Of a stretch of DNA of 64,000 nucleotides, positions 48,445 through 57,296 are shown piece after piece. Numbering within the stretch: the stretch's first letter is position 1; every line of letters begins with the position of its first letter. Below the pieces are notes generated by a model. The model searched no databases and was not told the DNA's origin. It was given only the letters and a program-made list of their open reading frames with translations. A program made the translations under genes and the position numbers. The stretch comes from Pseudorhodobacter wandonensis (lineage in GTDB: Bacteria > Pseudomonadota > Alphaproteobacteria > Rhodobacterales > Rhodobacteraceae): NCBI RefSeq assembly GCF_001202035.1, contig NZ_LGHT01000036.1:248001-312000 (forward strand), written 5' to 3'.

Positions 48445-49425
48445 TCATTCTGACTTTTGCTGCGCCAGATAAACCGCGCAACCCGTCAAGGCGGCGTAAT
48501 CATCTTCGATCACCGCGACCGAAAAATTCTGCATGAAGCCCGCAAAACGGCCCTTGTCGCGGAAAGCAGCTTCAAAGCCCATCGCCTCAAGATAAGGGGC
48601 AATCGCCCGCGAAACCCCGCCACACAGATAGACCCCACCAAAAGGCAGATGGGTCAGCGCAAGGTTCCCCGCCTCGGCCCCCAAAAGCCGCACGAAAAGC
48701 CGGGCGGTCTGATTGGCAAGGCCGGACTCATCGTTTAGGTCGATGCCGGCCATAATATCGGCCGCAGACCGCTCGGCAGGCGCGCCCGCTTCGGTGGAAA
48801 CAAAGGCAAACAGGCGTTCCAACCCGCGGCCAGACAAGACATCCTCGACCCCTGGAAACCCGTGTGCTGTTTCGACAAACCGGGCCAGCCGCAGATCGGC
48901 CTCGTTTCGCACCGGCATATTCACATGCCCACATTCCGACGCCGCGACATAGCGCCCCCCCACTGTTTCATGGACAGGTGCCGCGTTGAACCCCGTGCCG
49001 ACCCCGATCACCAGTTTCGCGGCCTGTGTATCCGTGGAAGCCACACCAAAAACCGGACGCAGGTTTTCGGGCACAATATGCCCCAATGCATGGCCCTGCG
49101 CCTGCAGATCGTTCAGCAGCGCCACATTCCGCGCGCCTGTGGCCCGCATTAGCGTCGGCTCGTCAATGATCCAGTCGAGGTTGGTCATCGTGGCCACCCC
49201 ATGCGCCACAGGCCCCGCGACAGCGATGCAGGTGCCATGGCACGTCAGGTCAGCATGACCGGCCAGAAACTCTCGCAAAATCGTTTCCAAGCCGGGATAG
49301 TCCGCATTGCGAAACCGACGGATCGTGGCCTCTTGCAGCACTTTATTGTCAGCCAAAGCGACACGGGTGTTCGTTCCGCCAATGTCGGCGACCAAGGTCA
49401 GGCGGGGGGCGGCAGAAAAAGACAT
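48445..49425 (-). CDS. glk: Glucokinase
   Basis: 326 residues. Phosphorylates glucose with ATP. N-terminal ATP loop LVADIGGTNTRVAL, then CIAVAGPVAHGVATMTNLDW, LLNDLQAQGHAL, GVGTGFNAAPV and the C-terminal GGVYLCGGVSRAIAPYLE. ROK-unrelated, bacterial Glk family. It lies 15 bases downstream of the GH1 gene in a minus-strand run aglR-bgl-glk, supplying glucose-6-phosphate from glucose freed by AglA or the GH1 enzyme. Confidence 0.95.
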   Translation of the reverse strand: MSFSAAPRLTLVADIGGTNTRVALADNKVLQEATIRRFRNADYPGLETILREFLAGHADLTCHGTCIAVAGPVAHGVATMTNLDWIIDEPTLMRATGARNVALLNDLQAQGHALGHIVPENLRPVFGVASTDTQAAKLVIGVGTGFNAAPVHETVGGRYVAASECGHVNMPVRNEADLRLARFVETAHGFPGVEDVLSGRGLERLFAFVSTEAGAPAERSAADIMAGIDLNDESGLANQTARLFVRLLGAEAGNLALTHLPFGGVYLCGGVSRAIAPYLEAMGFEAAFRDKGRFAGFMQNFSVAVIEDDYAALTGCAVYLAQQKSE

Positions 49426-49440
49426 GCGATTGCTCCGGAT

Positions 49441-50769
49441 TTAGCTGCGCTGTGACAGCGCAGCCTTTAGCGCGTGATAAGATGCTTTTGGGGTACGCTG
49501 CAAGGTTTCGAAATCAACATGCACCAAGCCAAAGCGTTTTTCATAGCCCAGCGACCATTCATAATTGTCAAGCAATGACCATGCGAAGTAGCCCCCGACC
49601 GGGACGCCGTCATTCATGGCGCGCTGCACCGCCCCCAGATGCTGTGCCAAAAAGTCGATGCGGGCAGTATCGTCTACCTTATCGCCAACCAATTTGTCGG
49701 GGTTGGCCATGCCGTTTTCCGTGACGTAAATCGGCAGGTTCCCCGAATATTCTGCAGCCGTCCGGCGCAAGAAAAACTCTAACCCGTCGGGATAGATTTC
49801 CCAGCCCATCTGGGTTTTCGGCAAAGGGCCATCGACCTCTTGCAACGCGGGCCAAGGGCCGGGGGCGGGCGCTATTAGCTTGCGGGTATAATAGTTGATG
49901 CCTACCCAATCGACGGGGGCTTGGATGGTTGCCATATCGTCTTGCCAACCCTCGGGCATATGCGGGCCAAGGCCCTTTAGCACGTTTTCGGGGTAGGTCC
50001 CTTTGAACATCGCCTGAATAAACCAGCGGTTATAATAGCCATCATAAAGGTCAGCGGCGGCGGCCGCCTCGGAGCTGTTATCGGCAGGTTGGGCGTATTC
50101 CATATTGCAAACGGCGCCCAGATTTCGCATGCTCAAACTGCGCATCACGGCAATGCTGCGGCCATGTGCAAGGTTCACGTGGTGCATCGCCCGTGCCGTC
50201 GCGCGAATATCGCGTAGACCTGGCGCATGGTGGCCCAGAAAATGCGACAGCCATGCCACACACCACGGCTCGTTTATCGGGGCGGCAGACCAAACCCTGT
50301 CGCCTATCCGTTCCATCAAGACCATCGTATAATCCGCGAACCAGTTGGCAATATCGCGGTTACGCCAGCCGCCCAGATCGGCCAGCGCCGAGGGCAACTC
50401 CCAATGATAGAGTGTCGCTGCAGGTTTCAGCCCGCGTTCCAGCATGCCATCAACCAAACGGTCGTAATAATCCAAGCCCGCAGCATTCACCGCGCCGCGC
50501 CCCTCGGGCATAACCCGCGCCCATGAGGCCGAAAAGCGGTAGGCATCAAACCCCGCCGTTTGCATCAGGTCCAAATCGGCAGGCCAGCGATGATAGTGGT
50601 CACAGCCAATCGCACCATTTTCTGCCCGTACCACATTGCCTGGTGTCGCGGCAAAATCGTCCCAATGGGTACGGCCTGCACCGCCAAAAGAATGGCCCTC
50701 TATCTGATAGCTTGAGGTTGCGGCCCCAAAGACAAAATCCTTGGGGAAATCGGAGCGCTTGGGCAGCAT
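49441..50769 (-). CDS. GH1 beta-glucosidase
   Basis: 442 residues of glycoside hydrolase family 1. N-terminal FPKDFVFGAATSSYQIEGH, the acid/base Glu in PINEPWC and the nucleophile Glu in IYVTENGMANPDK, closing with YFAWSLLDNYEWSLGYEKRFGLVHV. The ATG at 50769 gives the normal length; the frame runs on to 50844 into aglR. GH1 enzymes usually cut beta-glucosides, so this gene broadens the alpha-glucoside locus to beta-linked sugars. Two bases separate it from the LacI-type gene upstream. Confidence 0.94.
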   Translation of the reverse strand: MLPKRSDFPKDFVFGAATSSYQIEGHSFGGAGRTHWDDFAATPGNVVRAENGAIGCDHYHRWPADLDLMQTAGFDAYRFSASWARVMPEGRGAVNAAGLDYYDRLVDGMLERGLKPAATLYHWELPSALADLGGWRNRDIANWFADYTMVLMERIGDRVWSAAPINEPWCVAWLSHFLGHHAPGLRDIRATARAMHHVNLAHGRSIAVMRSLSMRNLGAVCNMEYAQPADNSSEAAAAADLYDGYYNRWFIQAMFKGTYPENVLKGLGPHMPEGWQDDMATIQAPVDWVGINYYTRKLIAPAPGPWPALQEVDGPLPKTQMGWEIYPDGLEFFLRRTAAEYSGNLPIYVTENGMANPDKLVGDKVDDTARIDFLAQHLGAVQRAMNDGVPVGGYFAWSLLDNYEWSLGYEKRFGLVHVDFETLQRTPKASYHALKAALSQRS

Positions 50770-50771
50770 GT

Positions 50772-51803
50772 TTATGACCTGAGGGGTAAGGGGCCAGTGG
50801 ACTGGCCGATGATCAATTCCGCCTCCAACAACCGATTGGTGCATGAGGGGGCAGGGTTGGCAATGGTTTCCAGCAACATGCCGGCGGCGATTCGCCCCGC
50901 CTCGCGTACAGAGGAACGCGTCGCGGTGAAAATCGGAACATCCTCGCCGTTCTTCATGTAGCTGAGATCGTCGTCATGGATGATGACCGATATATCGCGG
51001 CCCAAGGTAAGCCCGCGTTCTACAATGGCACGCCTTGCGCCGAGGGCGATGATCATGGACGACAGCAACAGCGCGGTCGGTGGTTCAGGCAGGGCAAGCA
51101 GATTGCGCACGATTTGATAGCCAAGCCCTTCGGTCATCTCAATCGAATGCATCAGTGCTGGATCGGCCGCAATACCGCGCCCGTGCAATGCACCCAGATA
51201 GCCATCGCGACGGCGGATAGCAAAGTCCATGAATTCCAAGCCGTTGACCAAGGCAATCCGGCGATGCCCGAGATCGAGCAAGAATTCGGTTGCCCGCTGG
51301 AATGCCCGGCGGTTGTTCACATCGACCCAGGAATAGGGCAGTTCGGCGCCCGTCGCGCGGCCATGCACAACAAACGGCAGGCCCAACTCATGCAGGAGCT
51401 GGATGCGGTGATCGTCATGTTTGGGCGAATGCACGATAACCCCGTCAACATTCCCGCGCGATTTCATTTCGCGGTAAACACGCGCCTCATCGCCATCGGG
51501 CACGATTGACAGGATAAGATCATAGCCGGCCTTGGCATAGTTTTCGCCTGCGCCCGCGATGAAATCGGCAAAGATCGGGTTCACGATTTCATGCCGCGTT
51601 TCAATAGGGATGACATGGCCAACTGCCATCGCGCGGCCAGTTGCCAAACGGATGGCGCGTGCGTTAGGCTTGTAGTTGTATTTCTTTGCCGCTGTCACAA
51701 CCTTGGCGCGGGTTTCTTCGTTCACCTCGGGATAGCCGTTTAGTGCACGGCTGACCGTGGTGGGCGAGAGCCCAAGCTTTTGTGAAAGGTCTTTCAGGTT
51801 CAT
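50772..51803 (-). CDS. aglR: LacI-family repressor AglR-like
   Basis: 343 residues. N-terminal helix-turn-helix NLKDLSQKLGLSPTTVSRALNGYPEVNEETR with hinge region, then a periplasmic-binding-like effector domain (from about 60). It is divergent from aglEFGAK and in the position of aglR in Sinorhizobium, so it probably represses the alpha-glucoside genes and itself. The frame extends to 51875 but the HTH should be N-terminal, so the ATG at 51803 is used. One of two identical operators overlaps its ribosome-binding site. Confidence 0.92.
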   Translation of the reverse strand: MNLKDLSQKLGLSPTTVSRALNGYPEVNEETRAKVVTAAKKYNYKPNARAIRLATGRAMAVGHVIPIETRHEIVNPIFADFIAGAGENYAKAGYDLILSIVPDGDEARVYREMKSRGNVDGVIVHSPKHDDHRIQLLHELGLPFVVHGRATGAELPYSWVDVNNRRAFQRATEFLLDLGHRRIALVNGLEFMDFAIRRRDGYLGALHGRGIAADPALMHSIEMTEGLGYQIVRNLLALPEPPTALLLSSMIIALGARRAIVERGLTLGRDISVIIHDDDLSYMKNGEDVPIFTATRSSVREAGRIAAGMLLETIANPAPSCTNRLLEAELIIGQSTGPLPLRS

Positions 51804-51808
51804 ACGGC

Positions 51809-51822
51809 CCCAAAGCGGTTTG
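51809..51822. promoter_or_regulatory. LacI-type operator at the aglR start
   Basis: CCCAAAGCGGTTTG, with near-palindromic core CCAAA-GCGG-TTTGG, six bases before the aglR ATG and over its ribosome-binding site. An identical 14-base copy lies at 51973-51986. Central CG with AAA/TTT arms is the LacI-family operator pattern, so autoregulation is likely. Confidence 0.6.
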
Positions 51823-51903
51823 GTTAGAACGAGAGCGTAGCGGCAACCTGCAGTGAGGTCAAAGCCAAATTGCACGAAAAAGTTGATGCTGCGCTGCGGA
51901 ATA

Positions 51904-51920
51904 CTGCATATTTATTGCAG
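51904..51920. promoter_or_regulatory. CTGCA-N7-TGCAG inverted repeat in the agl divergent region
   Basis: A short perfect palindrome (51904-51908 and 51916-51920), about midway between the two LacI-type operators. It could bind a second regulator or be chance. Confidence 0.3.
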
Positions 51921-51972
51921 CATTGAGGAAGACATTATTGACTCGACGTGAAAGTTCACGGATGGTGAAGTT

Positions 51973-51986
51973 CCCAAAGCGGTTTG
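51973..51986. promoter_or_regulatory. LacI-type operator upstream of aglE
   Basis: The second exact copy of CCCAAAGCGGTTTG, 65 bases before the aglE start and 164 bases from the copy at aglR. The pair could hold a repressor-mediated DNA loop over the divergent promoters. Confidence 0.6.
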
Positions 51987-52050
51987 AGAAAGAGATTCTG
52001 CTGCCGCAAAATGCAAAATCGCCATAAGGCGTGACCTTCGGGAGGAAGAG

Positions 52051-53403
52051 ATGAAGACCAATTATCTGATGGGGGCTGCGGCGTTTGCGTTGCTGGCTGG
52101 CGCGGCGCATGCCCAAGACTTGAAATTTGCCCCTGGTGAGGATGCAAAATTTCATTGGGACAGTTTTGAGGCGTTGAAATCTACGGATTTGAAAGGCCAA
52201 AAGCTGACGATCGATGGCCCTTGGGGTGGCGTCGATAAAGAGCTGTTCGAAAGCGTCGTTGCGTATTTTGAGGCAGCGACCGGCGCAGATGTCGAGTACA
52301 CTGGCGGTGACGGGTTTGAACAGCGCGTGATGATCGACGTTGAGGCCGGCTCGCCCCCCGGTATCGCGGTTATTCCACAACCCGGCCTTGCGGCTGACCT
52401 TGCCAAGCGGGGCAAATTGGCGCCTTTACCTGCCGAGACTGCAGATTGGGTAAAGGAAAACTATGCGGCCGGCCAGTCTTGGGTGGATCTGGCAACATTC
52501 GCGGGCCCCGATGGCAACAAGGCGCTTTATGGGCTGTTTTACAAGGTCGATGTAAAGTCCTTGGTTTGGTATGTGCCGGAAAACTTTGAAGATGCAGGCT
52601 ATAAGGTGCCGACCTCGATGGAGGAGCTGAAGGCGCTGACCGAGCAAATTGTGGCCGATGGTGGCACGCCGTGGTGTATCGGTTTGGGGTCGGGCCCTGC
52701 AACGGGTTGGCCTGCAACCGACTGGGTTGAGGATATGATGCTGCGCAACAACACGCCGGCAGATTATGACGCCTGGGTCAGCAACGATCTGAAATTCGAC
52801 GATCCCAAGGTGGTTTCGGCTATTGAAGATTTCGGCTGGTTCGCACGCAACGACAAATTCGTGGCAGGTGGGGCAGGAGCCGTTGGTTCAACCGATTTCC
52901 GTGATAGCCCCAAGGGTTTGTTCGCCTCGCCTCCGGCTTGCTATATGCACCGTCAGGCCAGCTTTATCCCGTCTTTCTTTCCTGAAGGTACCGTCGTTGG
53001 TCAGGATGCCGATTTCTTCTACTTCCCGGCCTATGCTGACAAAGATTTGGGCAAGCCCGTTCTGGGCGCTGGCACGTTGTTTGTCGTCACCCAAGACAGC
53101 CCCGTTGCGCAGGCTTTCATGAAGTTTTTGGAGACACCAATCGCGCATGAAATCTGGATGGCGCAATCTGGCTTCTTGACGCCAATGAAAGGTGTGAACC
53201 CCGAGACCTATGCAGACCCGACCCTGAAGAAAATGGGTGGTATTTTGCTGGGAGCCGATACGTTCCGCTTTGACGGGTCTGACTTGATGCCCGGTGCGAT
53301 TGGTGCGGGTGTGTTCTGGACCGGTATGGTTGATTATACCGCAGGTAAGGATGCTGCGGCAGTGGCGGCCGATATCCAAAAGACCTGGGACAGCATTAAG
53401 TAA
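52051..53403 (+). CDS. aglE: Alpha-glucoside ABC transporter, substrate-binding protein
   Basis: 450 residues. Signal peptide MKTNYLMGAAAFALLAGAAHAQ, then a family 1 sugar-binding fold with GFEQRVMIDVEAGSPPGIAVIPQPG and PYF-like C-terminal segments. It captures sucrose, maltose or trehalose-type sugars in the periplasm for AglF/G/K. AGGAGGAAGAG-like Shine-Dalgarno (GGGAGGAAGAG) precedes the ATG. Two hairpins follow the stop, which may raise its mRNA level above that of the permease genes. Confidence 0.94.
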   Translation: MKTNYLMGAAAFALLAGAAHAQDLKFAPGEDAKFHWDSFEALKSTDLKGQKLTIDGPWGGVDKELFESVVAYFEAATGADVEYTGGDGFEQRVMIDVEAGSPPGIAVIPQPGLAADLAKRGKLAPLPAETADWVKENYAAGQSWVDLATFAGPDGNKALYGLFYKVDVKSLVWYVPENFEDAGYKVPTSMEELKALTEQIVADGGTPWCIGLGSGPATGWPATDWVEDMMLRNNTPADYDAWVSNDLKFDDPKVVSAIEDFGWFARNDKFVAGGAGAVGSTDFRDSPKGLFASPPACYMHRQASFIPSFFPEGTVVGQDADFFYFPAYADKDLGKPVLGAGTLFVVTQDSPVAQAFMKFLETPIAHEIWMAQSGFLTPMKGVNPETYADPTLKKMGGILLGADTFRFDGSDLMPGAIGAGVFWTGMVDYTAGKDAAAVAADIQKTWDSIK

Positions 53404-53417
53404 GCTGTCAGAACCTC

Positions 53418-53467
53418 GCCCCCTGCCAATTCATTGGTGGGGGGCAATGCCATTTCCTAGAATGGCA
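53418..53467 (+). repeat. Two tandem hairpins between aglE and aglF
   Basis: GCCCCC-TG-CCAAT / ATTGG-TG-GGGGGC (53418-53445) forms an interrupted long stem, and TGCCATT-TCCTAG-AATGGCA (53448-53467) a second perfect 7-bp stem. Such structures after ABC binding-protein genes commonly block 3' exonucleases or partly stop transcription. Confidence 0.65.
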
Positions 53468-53508
53468 AAAGGATAATCTCTTAAAGCGGCAGATAATGGG
53501 GGGGCATC

Positions 53509-54501
53509 ATGGAACAGTTCGTGATGGCGGCTGTTACAATTCTGGTCGGCGTGTTCGGCTGTATTTGCTATTTCTTTTTATCAAACATGGCATTGGATCG
53601 CATCTTTCCGGCCAGCGGCCCGAATGCAGGCGCCAATATCAACCGCGCCAACCAAATTCGGCCTTGGCTGTTCATGCTGCCTGCGCTGCTATTGCTATGC
53701 GTTTATTTGGTCTACCCGGTCTTTGTTTCGGTTTACCTGTCCTTCATGGATGCGCAGGGCCAGAACTTTGTTGGTGGGGCGAATTATGCGTGGCTTATCA
53801 ATGATGTAAAATTCCGCGAAAGTATGGTGAACAACCTGCTCTGGCTGGTGTTCGTGCCTGCCGCGTCTACCTTTTTCGGGCTGGTTGCAGCGGCGGTGAC
53901 CGACCGTATCCGCTGGGGCAACTTTGCCAAAGCGATGATTTTCATGCCGATGGCGATTTCATTCGTGGGCGCTGCTGTGATCTGGAAGCTAGTCTATGAA
54001 TACCGCCCTGAGGGGCAAGAGCAAATCGGCATCCTGAACGCGATCTGGACAGGGTTCGGGGGCGAGCCGCAAACTTGGCTGACCTCGCCTGTGGTAAACT
54101 CGTTCTTGTTGATGGTCGTTCTGGTCTGGATTCAAACCGGTTTTGCGATGGTGATTTTATCGGCAGCATTGCGCGGTATCCCCGAGGAAACGATCGAGGC
54201 GTCGATCCTTGACGGGGCCTCACCGTTCCAGATTTTCATGAAGATCAAGGTGCCGCAAATATGGGGAACGATTTTGGTGGTCTGGACCACGATCACCATC
54301 ACGGTGCTTAAGGTTTTTGACATCGTGTTAACCATGACCAACGGCCAATGGGGTACGCAAGTGCTGGCCAATCTGATGTTTGACTGGATGTTTCGCGGCA
54401 ATGACACAGGGCGCGCATCGACCGCCGCCATCATCATCATGCTGATGGTGACGCCGATCATGATCTGGAACATCCGCAACGCCGCACGGGAGGCCCGTTA
54501 A
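53509..54501 (+). CDS. aglF: Alpha-glucoside ABC transporter permease AglF
   Basis: 330 residues with an N-terminal anchor helix (6-28) and six further helices; MalF-like. The inner loop EAA motif is EETIEASILDGASPFQIFMKIKVPQIW, which contacts the ATPase. Stop overlaps the start of aglG by one base (TAATG), so the permeases are coupled. Confidence 0.94.
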   Translation: MEQFVMAAVTILVGVFGCICYFFLSNMALDRIFPASGPNAGANINRANQIRPWLFMLPALLLLCVYLVYPVFVSVYLSFMDAQGQNFVGGANYAWLINDVKFRESMVNNLLWLVFVPAASTFFGLVAAAVTDRIRWGNFAKAMIFMPMAISFVGAAVIWKLVYEYRPEGQEQIGILNAIWTGFGGEPQTWLTSPVVNSFLLMVVLVWIQTGFAMVILSAALRGIPEETIEASILDGASPFQIFMKIKVPQIWGTILVVWTTITITVLKVFDIVLTMTNGQWGTQVLANLMFDWMFRGNDTGRASTAAIIIMLMVTPIMIWNIRNAAREAR

Positions 54502-55631
54502 TGGACAATATCGTAGGCGCAAAATCGCGGCTGACTTGGGCTGTGAACCTGACTGCATTGGCGCTGGTGCTGCTGTGGACATTTCCGACCTTTGGTTTGC
54601 TGGTGTCCAGCTTTCGTGACCGCGATCAGATCAGCACTTCGGGATGGTGGAAGGCAATGTTCCCATCCGAGGCTTCGGTGCAATACCGCGCACCGGCCCC
54701 GGATAGTGCCGGTTTGCAAGACGGGCTGTATACGCTGACGGGCAATATTTTTGATGGTGGCGCGGGCGAGGTAACGGCCTTTGGCACCTCTATCCGCGCG
54801 CCGGATGAACATGTGGTGGGCGAACCGGTTGTGACAGACGACAATGAGACTGTGACGGTATTGGCGAATGGTGATTTTACTATCACCTCGCCCACCGCGA
54901 TGGAGGGCAGTCGGGGGATGCGGATATTTGCGACCTCGGTTACGCCCGCGCGGTTTACCTTTGAAAACTATGGCCGTGTTTTGGGCGGCGAGGGGCTGGG
55001 GCGGGCGTTTTTGAACACGATGACCGTTTCCATTCCCGCAACAATAATTCCAATTCTGGTCGCTGCCTTTGCCGCCTATGCGCTGGCGTGGATGGAGTTT
55101 CCGGGCCGTGCGCTGATTGTCGCCGTGATCGTGGGGCTGCTGGTCGTGCCGCTGCAACTGGCACTTATCCCGCTGTTAAAGCTGCATAATGAAATCGGCA
55201 TTGGCAAAAGCTATATCGGGATCTGGTTTGCCCATACCGGTTTTGGCCTGCCTTTAGCGATCTATTTGCTGCGCAACTACATGGTCGGCTTGCCGCGCGA
55301 GATTATTGAGAGCGCGCGGGTTGATGGTGCGACCGATTTCCAGATTTTCCTGAAAATCATCTTGCCGCTTTCGTTTCCGGCGCTGGCCTCTTTCGCAATC
55401 TTTCAGTTCTTGTGGACGTGGAACGATCTGCTGGTCGCGCTGGTGTTCCTTGGCAACTCGGCCGATCAGTTGGTGATGACGGGGCAGCTGAAAAACCTGA
55501 TGGGGTCGCGCGGCGGTGATTGGGAAATTCTGGCAACCTCGGCCTTTGTCACCATTGCGGTGCCTCTGGTCGTGTTCTTTGCCATGCAGAAATATTTGGT
55601 CCGTGGCTTGTTGGCCGGATCTGTAAAATAA
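54501..55631 (+). CDS. aglG: Alpha-glucoside ABC transporter permease AglG
   Basis: 376 residues, MalG-like. One helix at about 14-36, then a long periplasmic segment (about 45-155) typical of AglG, then the membrane core with the EAA loop PREIIESARVDGATDFQIFLKIILPLSFPAL. Its start overlaps the aglF stop; aglA follows 11 bases later. Confidence 0.94.
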   Translation: MDNIVGAKSRLTWAVNLTALALVLLWTFPTFGLLVSSFRDRDQISTSGWWKAMFPSEASVQYRAPAPDSAGLQDGLYTLTGNIFDGGAGEVTAFGTSIRAPDEHVVGEPVVTDDNETVTVLANGDFTITSPTAMEGSRGMRIFATSVTPARFTFENYGRVLGGEGLGRAFLNTMTVSIPATIIPILVAAFAAYALAWMEFPGRALIVAVIVGLLVVPLQLALIPLLKLHNEIGIGKSYIGIWFAHTGFGLPLAIYLLRNYMVGLPREIIESARVDGATDFQIFLKIILPLSFPALASFAIFQFLWTWNDLLVALVFLGNSADQLVMTGQLKNLMGSRGGDWEILATSAFVTIAVPLVVFFAMQKYLVRGLLAGSVK

Positions 55632-55642
55632 GGAAAAGTCCC

Positions 55643-57280
55643 ATGGGTATGGTACAAAAAGACGCGGCCGCTTGGGCGCAAGATAAAGATTGGTGGCGCG
55701 GGGCGGTGATCTATCAGATCTATCCGCGCAGCTTCCAAGATAGCAACGGCGATGGCATCGGCGACCTTGCGGGGATCGTGCAGCGTTTGCCGCATATCGC
55801 CGAGCTGGGGGCCGATGCGATCTGGATCAGCCCGTTCTTCACCTCGCCGATGAAGGATTTTGGGTATGACGTTTCGGATTATTGCGATGTGGACCCGATG
55901 TTCGGGACGCTCGCTGATTTTGACGCGGTGATCGCGCGGGCGCATGATTTGGGCCTGCGGGTGATGATCGATTTGGTGCTGTCGCATACATCGGACCAAC
56001 ACCCATGGTTCAAGGAAAGCCGCGCCAACCGAACGAATGCGCGGGCGAATTGGTACGTTTGGGCCGACCCTAAAATGGACGGCACGCCGCCGACGAACTG
56101 GCTGTCGATCTTTGGCGGCTCGGCTTGGCAATGGGATGCGCGGCGAGAGCAGTATTTCCTGCACAACTTCCTGACGACACAGCCTGATCTGAATTTCCAT
56201 GAGCCGCAGGTGCAGGATGCGCTGCTGGATGTGGCGCGCTTCTGGCTGGATCGCGGTGTTGATGGCTTCCGGCTGGATACCATCAATTTCTACACCCATG
56301 ACAAATACCTACGCGACAATCCCGGCCTGCCGCCAGAACAGCGCAACGCCGATACAGCGCCGGCCGTGAACCCCTATAACCACCAGATGCACCTGTTCGA
56401 TAAAAGCCAGCCGGAAAACGTCGAATTTCTGAAAAAGCTACGCGCGGTGATGAAGCCCTATAACGCGGCCGCCGTGGGCGAGGTGGGCGACGCCCAGCGC
56501 GGATTGGAAATCCTTGGCGAATACACCCGTGGCGATGACCGGATGCAGATGTGCTATGCGTTTGAGTTTCTGGCGCCGCAGCGGTTAACGCCTGCGCGTG
56601 TCGTTGATACCTTTAACGCACTGGATGCGGCTGCGCCGGATGGCTGGGCGTGCTGGGCCTTTTCCAACCATGACGTGGTGCGCCATATCACACGCTGGGG
56701 GCTTTCAACCGATGCGGCCAAGGCCTATGTGACACTGCTGATGTGCCTGCGCGGCTCGGCCTGCCTGTATCAGGGCGAGGAATTGGGCCTGCCCGAGGCC
56801 GAGATCGCCTTTGAGGATTTGCAAGATCCTTACGGCATAGAATTCTGGCCTGAGTTCAAAGGCCGCGATGGCTGCCGCACGCCGATGGTTTGGCAAGCCG
56901 ACAATCATACTGGCGAGTTTAGCACGGGCAAGCCGTGGCTGCCAGTTCCGGCCGAGCATTTGGCCCATGTCGGGCCGGATGCCAAAGCCAAAGGCAGCCT
57001 GTTCGCGCAGTATCAAGCCGCACTCGCCTTGCGCCATGATCACAAGGCTTTGCGCAGCGGTCTTCAACGCGGGTTGGCCGCAAACGGGGATTTGCTTTGC
57101 TTTGTGCGCGAAGGCGACGGGCAAGAGATTTTTTGTGCCTTCAACCTTGGCGATGCGTCGGTTTCTGTCAGCTTGCCCAATGGCAATTGGCACGCGTTGA
57201 GCCAGGGCAAAGAGCCTCTGGAACAGAAATTAACCTTGGCGCCTTGGCAGTTTTGCCTAGCGTCCAAGCAAAAAGGTTGA
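55643..57280 (+). CDS. aglA: Alpha-glucosidase AglA (GH13)
   Basis: 545 residues. GH13 oligo-1,6/alpha-glucosidase type with WWRGAVIYQIYPRSFQDSNGDGIGDL, the nucleophile Asp in VDGFRLDTINFY, Glu in AAVGEVGDAQRG and the transition-state Asp in AFSNHDVVRHITRW. No signal peptide, so imported sugars are cut in the cytoplasm. ATG 55643 follows AAGGAA; the in-frame ATG at 55649 is an alternative. Between the permease and ATPase genes, as in the Sinorhizobium agl operon. Confidence 0.95.
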   Translation: MGMVQKDAAAWAQDKDWWRGAVIYQIYPRSFQDSNGDGIGDLAGIVQRLPHIAELGADAIWISPFFTSPMKDFGYDVSDYCDVDPMFGTLADFDAVIARAHDLGLRVMIDLVLSHTSDQHPWFKESRANRTNARANWYVWADPKMDGTPPTNWLSIFGGSAWQWDARREQYFLHNFLTTQPDLNFHEPQVQDALLDVARFWLDRGVDGFRLDTINFYTHDKYLRDNPGLPPEQRNADTAPAVNPYNHQMHLFDKSQPENVEFLKKLRAVMKPYNAAAVGEVGDAQRGLEILGEYTRGDDRMQMCYAFEFLAPQRLTPARVVDTFNALDAAAPDGWACWAFSNHDVVRHITRWGLSTDAAKAYVTLLMCLRGSACLYQGEELGLPEAEIAFEDLQDPYGIEFWPEFKGRDGCRTPMVWQADNHTGEFSTGKPWLPVPAEHLAHVGPDAKAKGSLFAQYQAALALRHDHKALRSGLQRGLAANGDLLCFVREGDGQEIFCAFNLGDASVSVSLPNGNWHALSQGKEPLEQKLTLAPWQFCLASKQKG

Positions 57281-57296
57281 AGGAGCGGGGAGCATT

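Noticed and set aside
51904-51920. CTGCA-N7-TGCAG as the AglR operator
   Set aside because: The duplicated CCCAAAGCGGTTTG has the LacI-family pattern and two copies; the single short palindrome is a weaker candidate, kept only as a low-confidence site.
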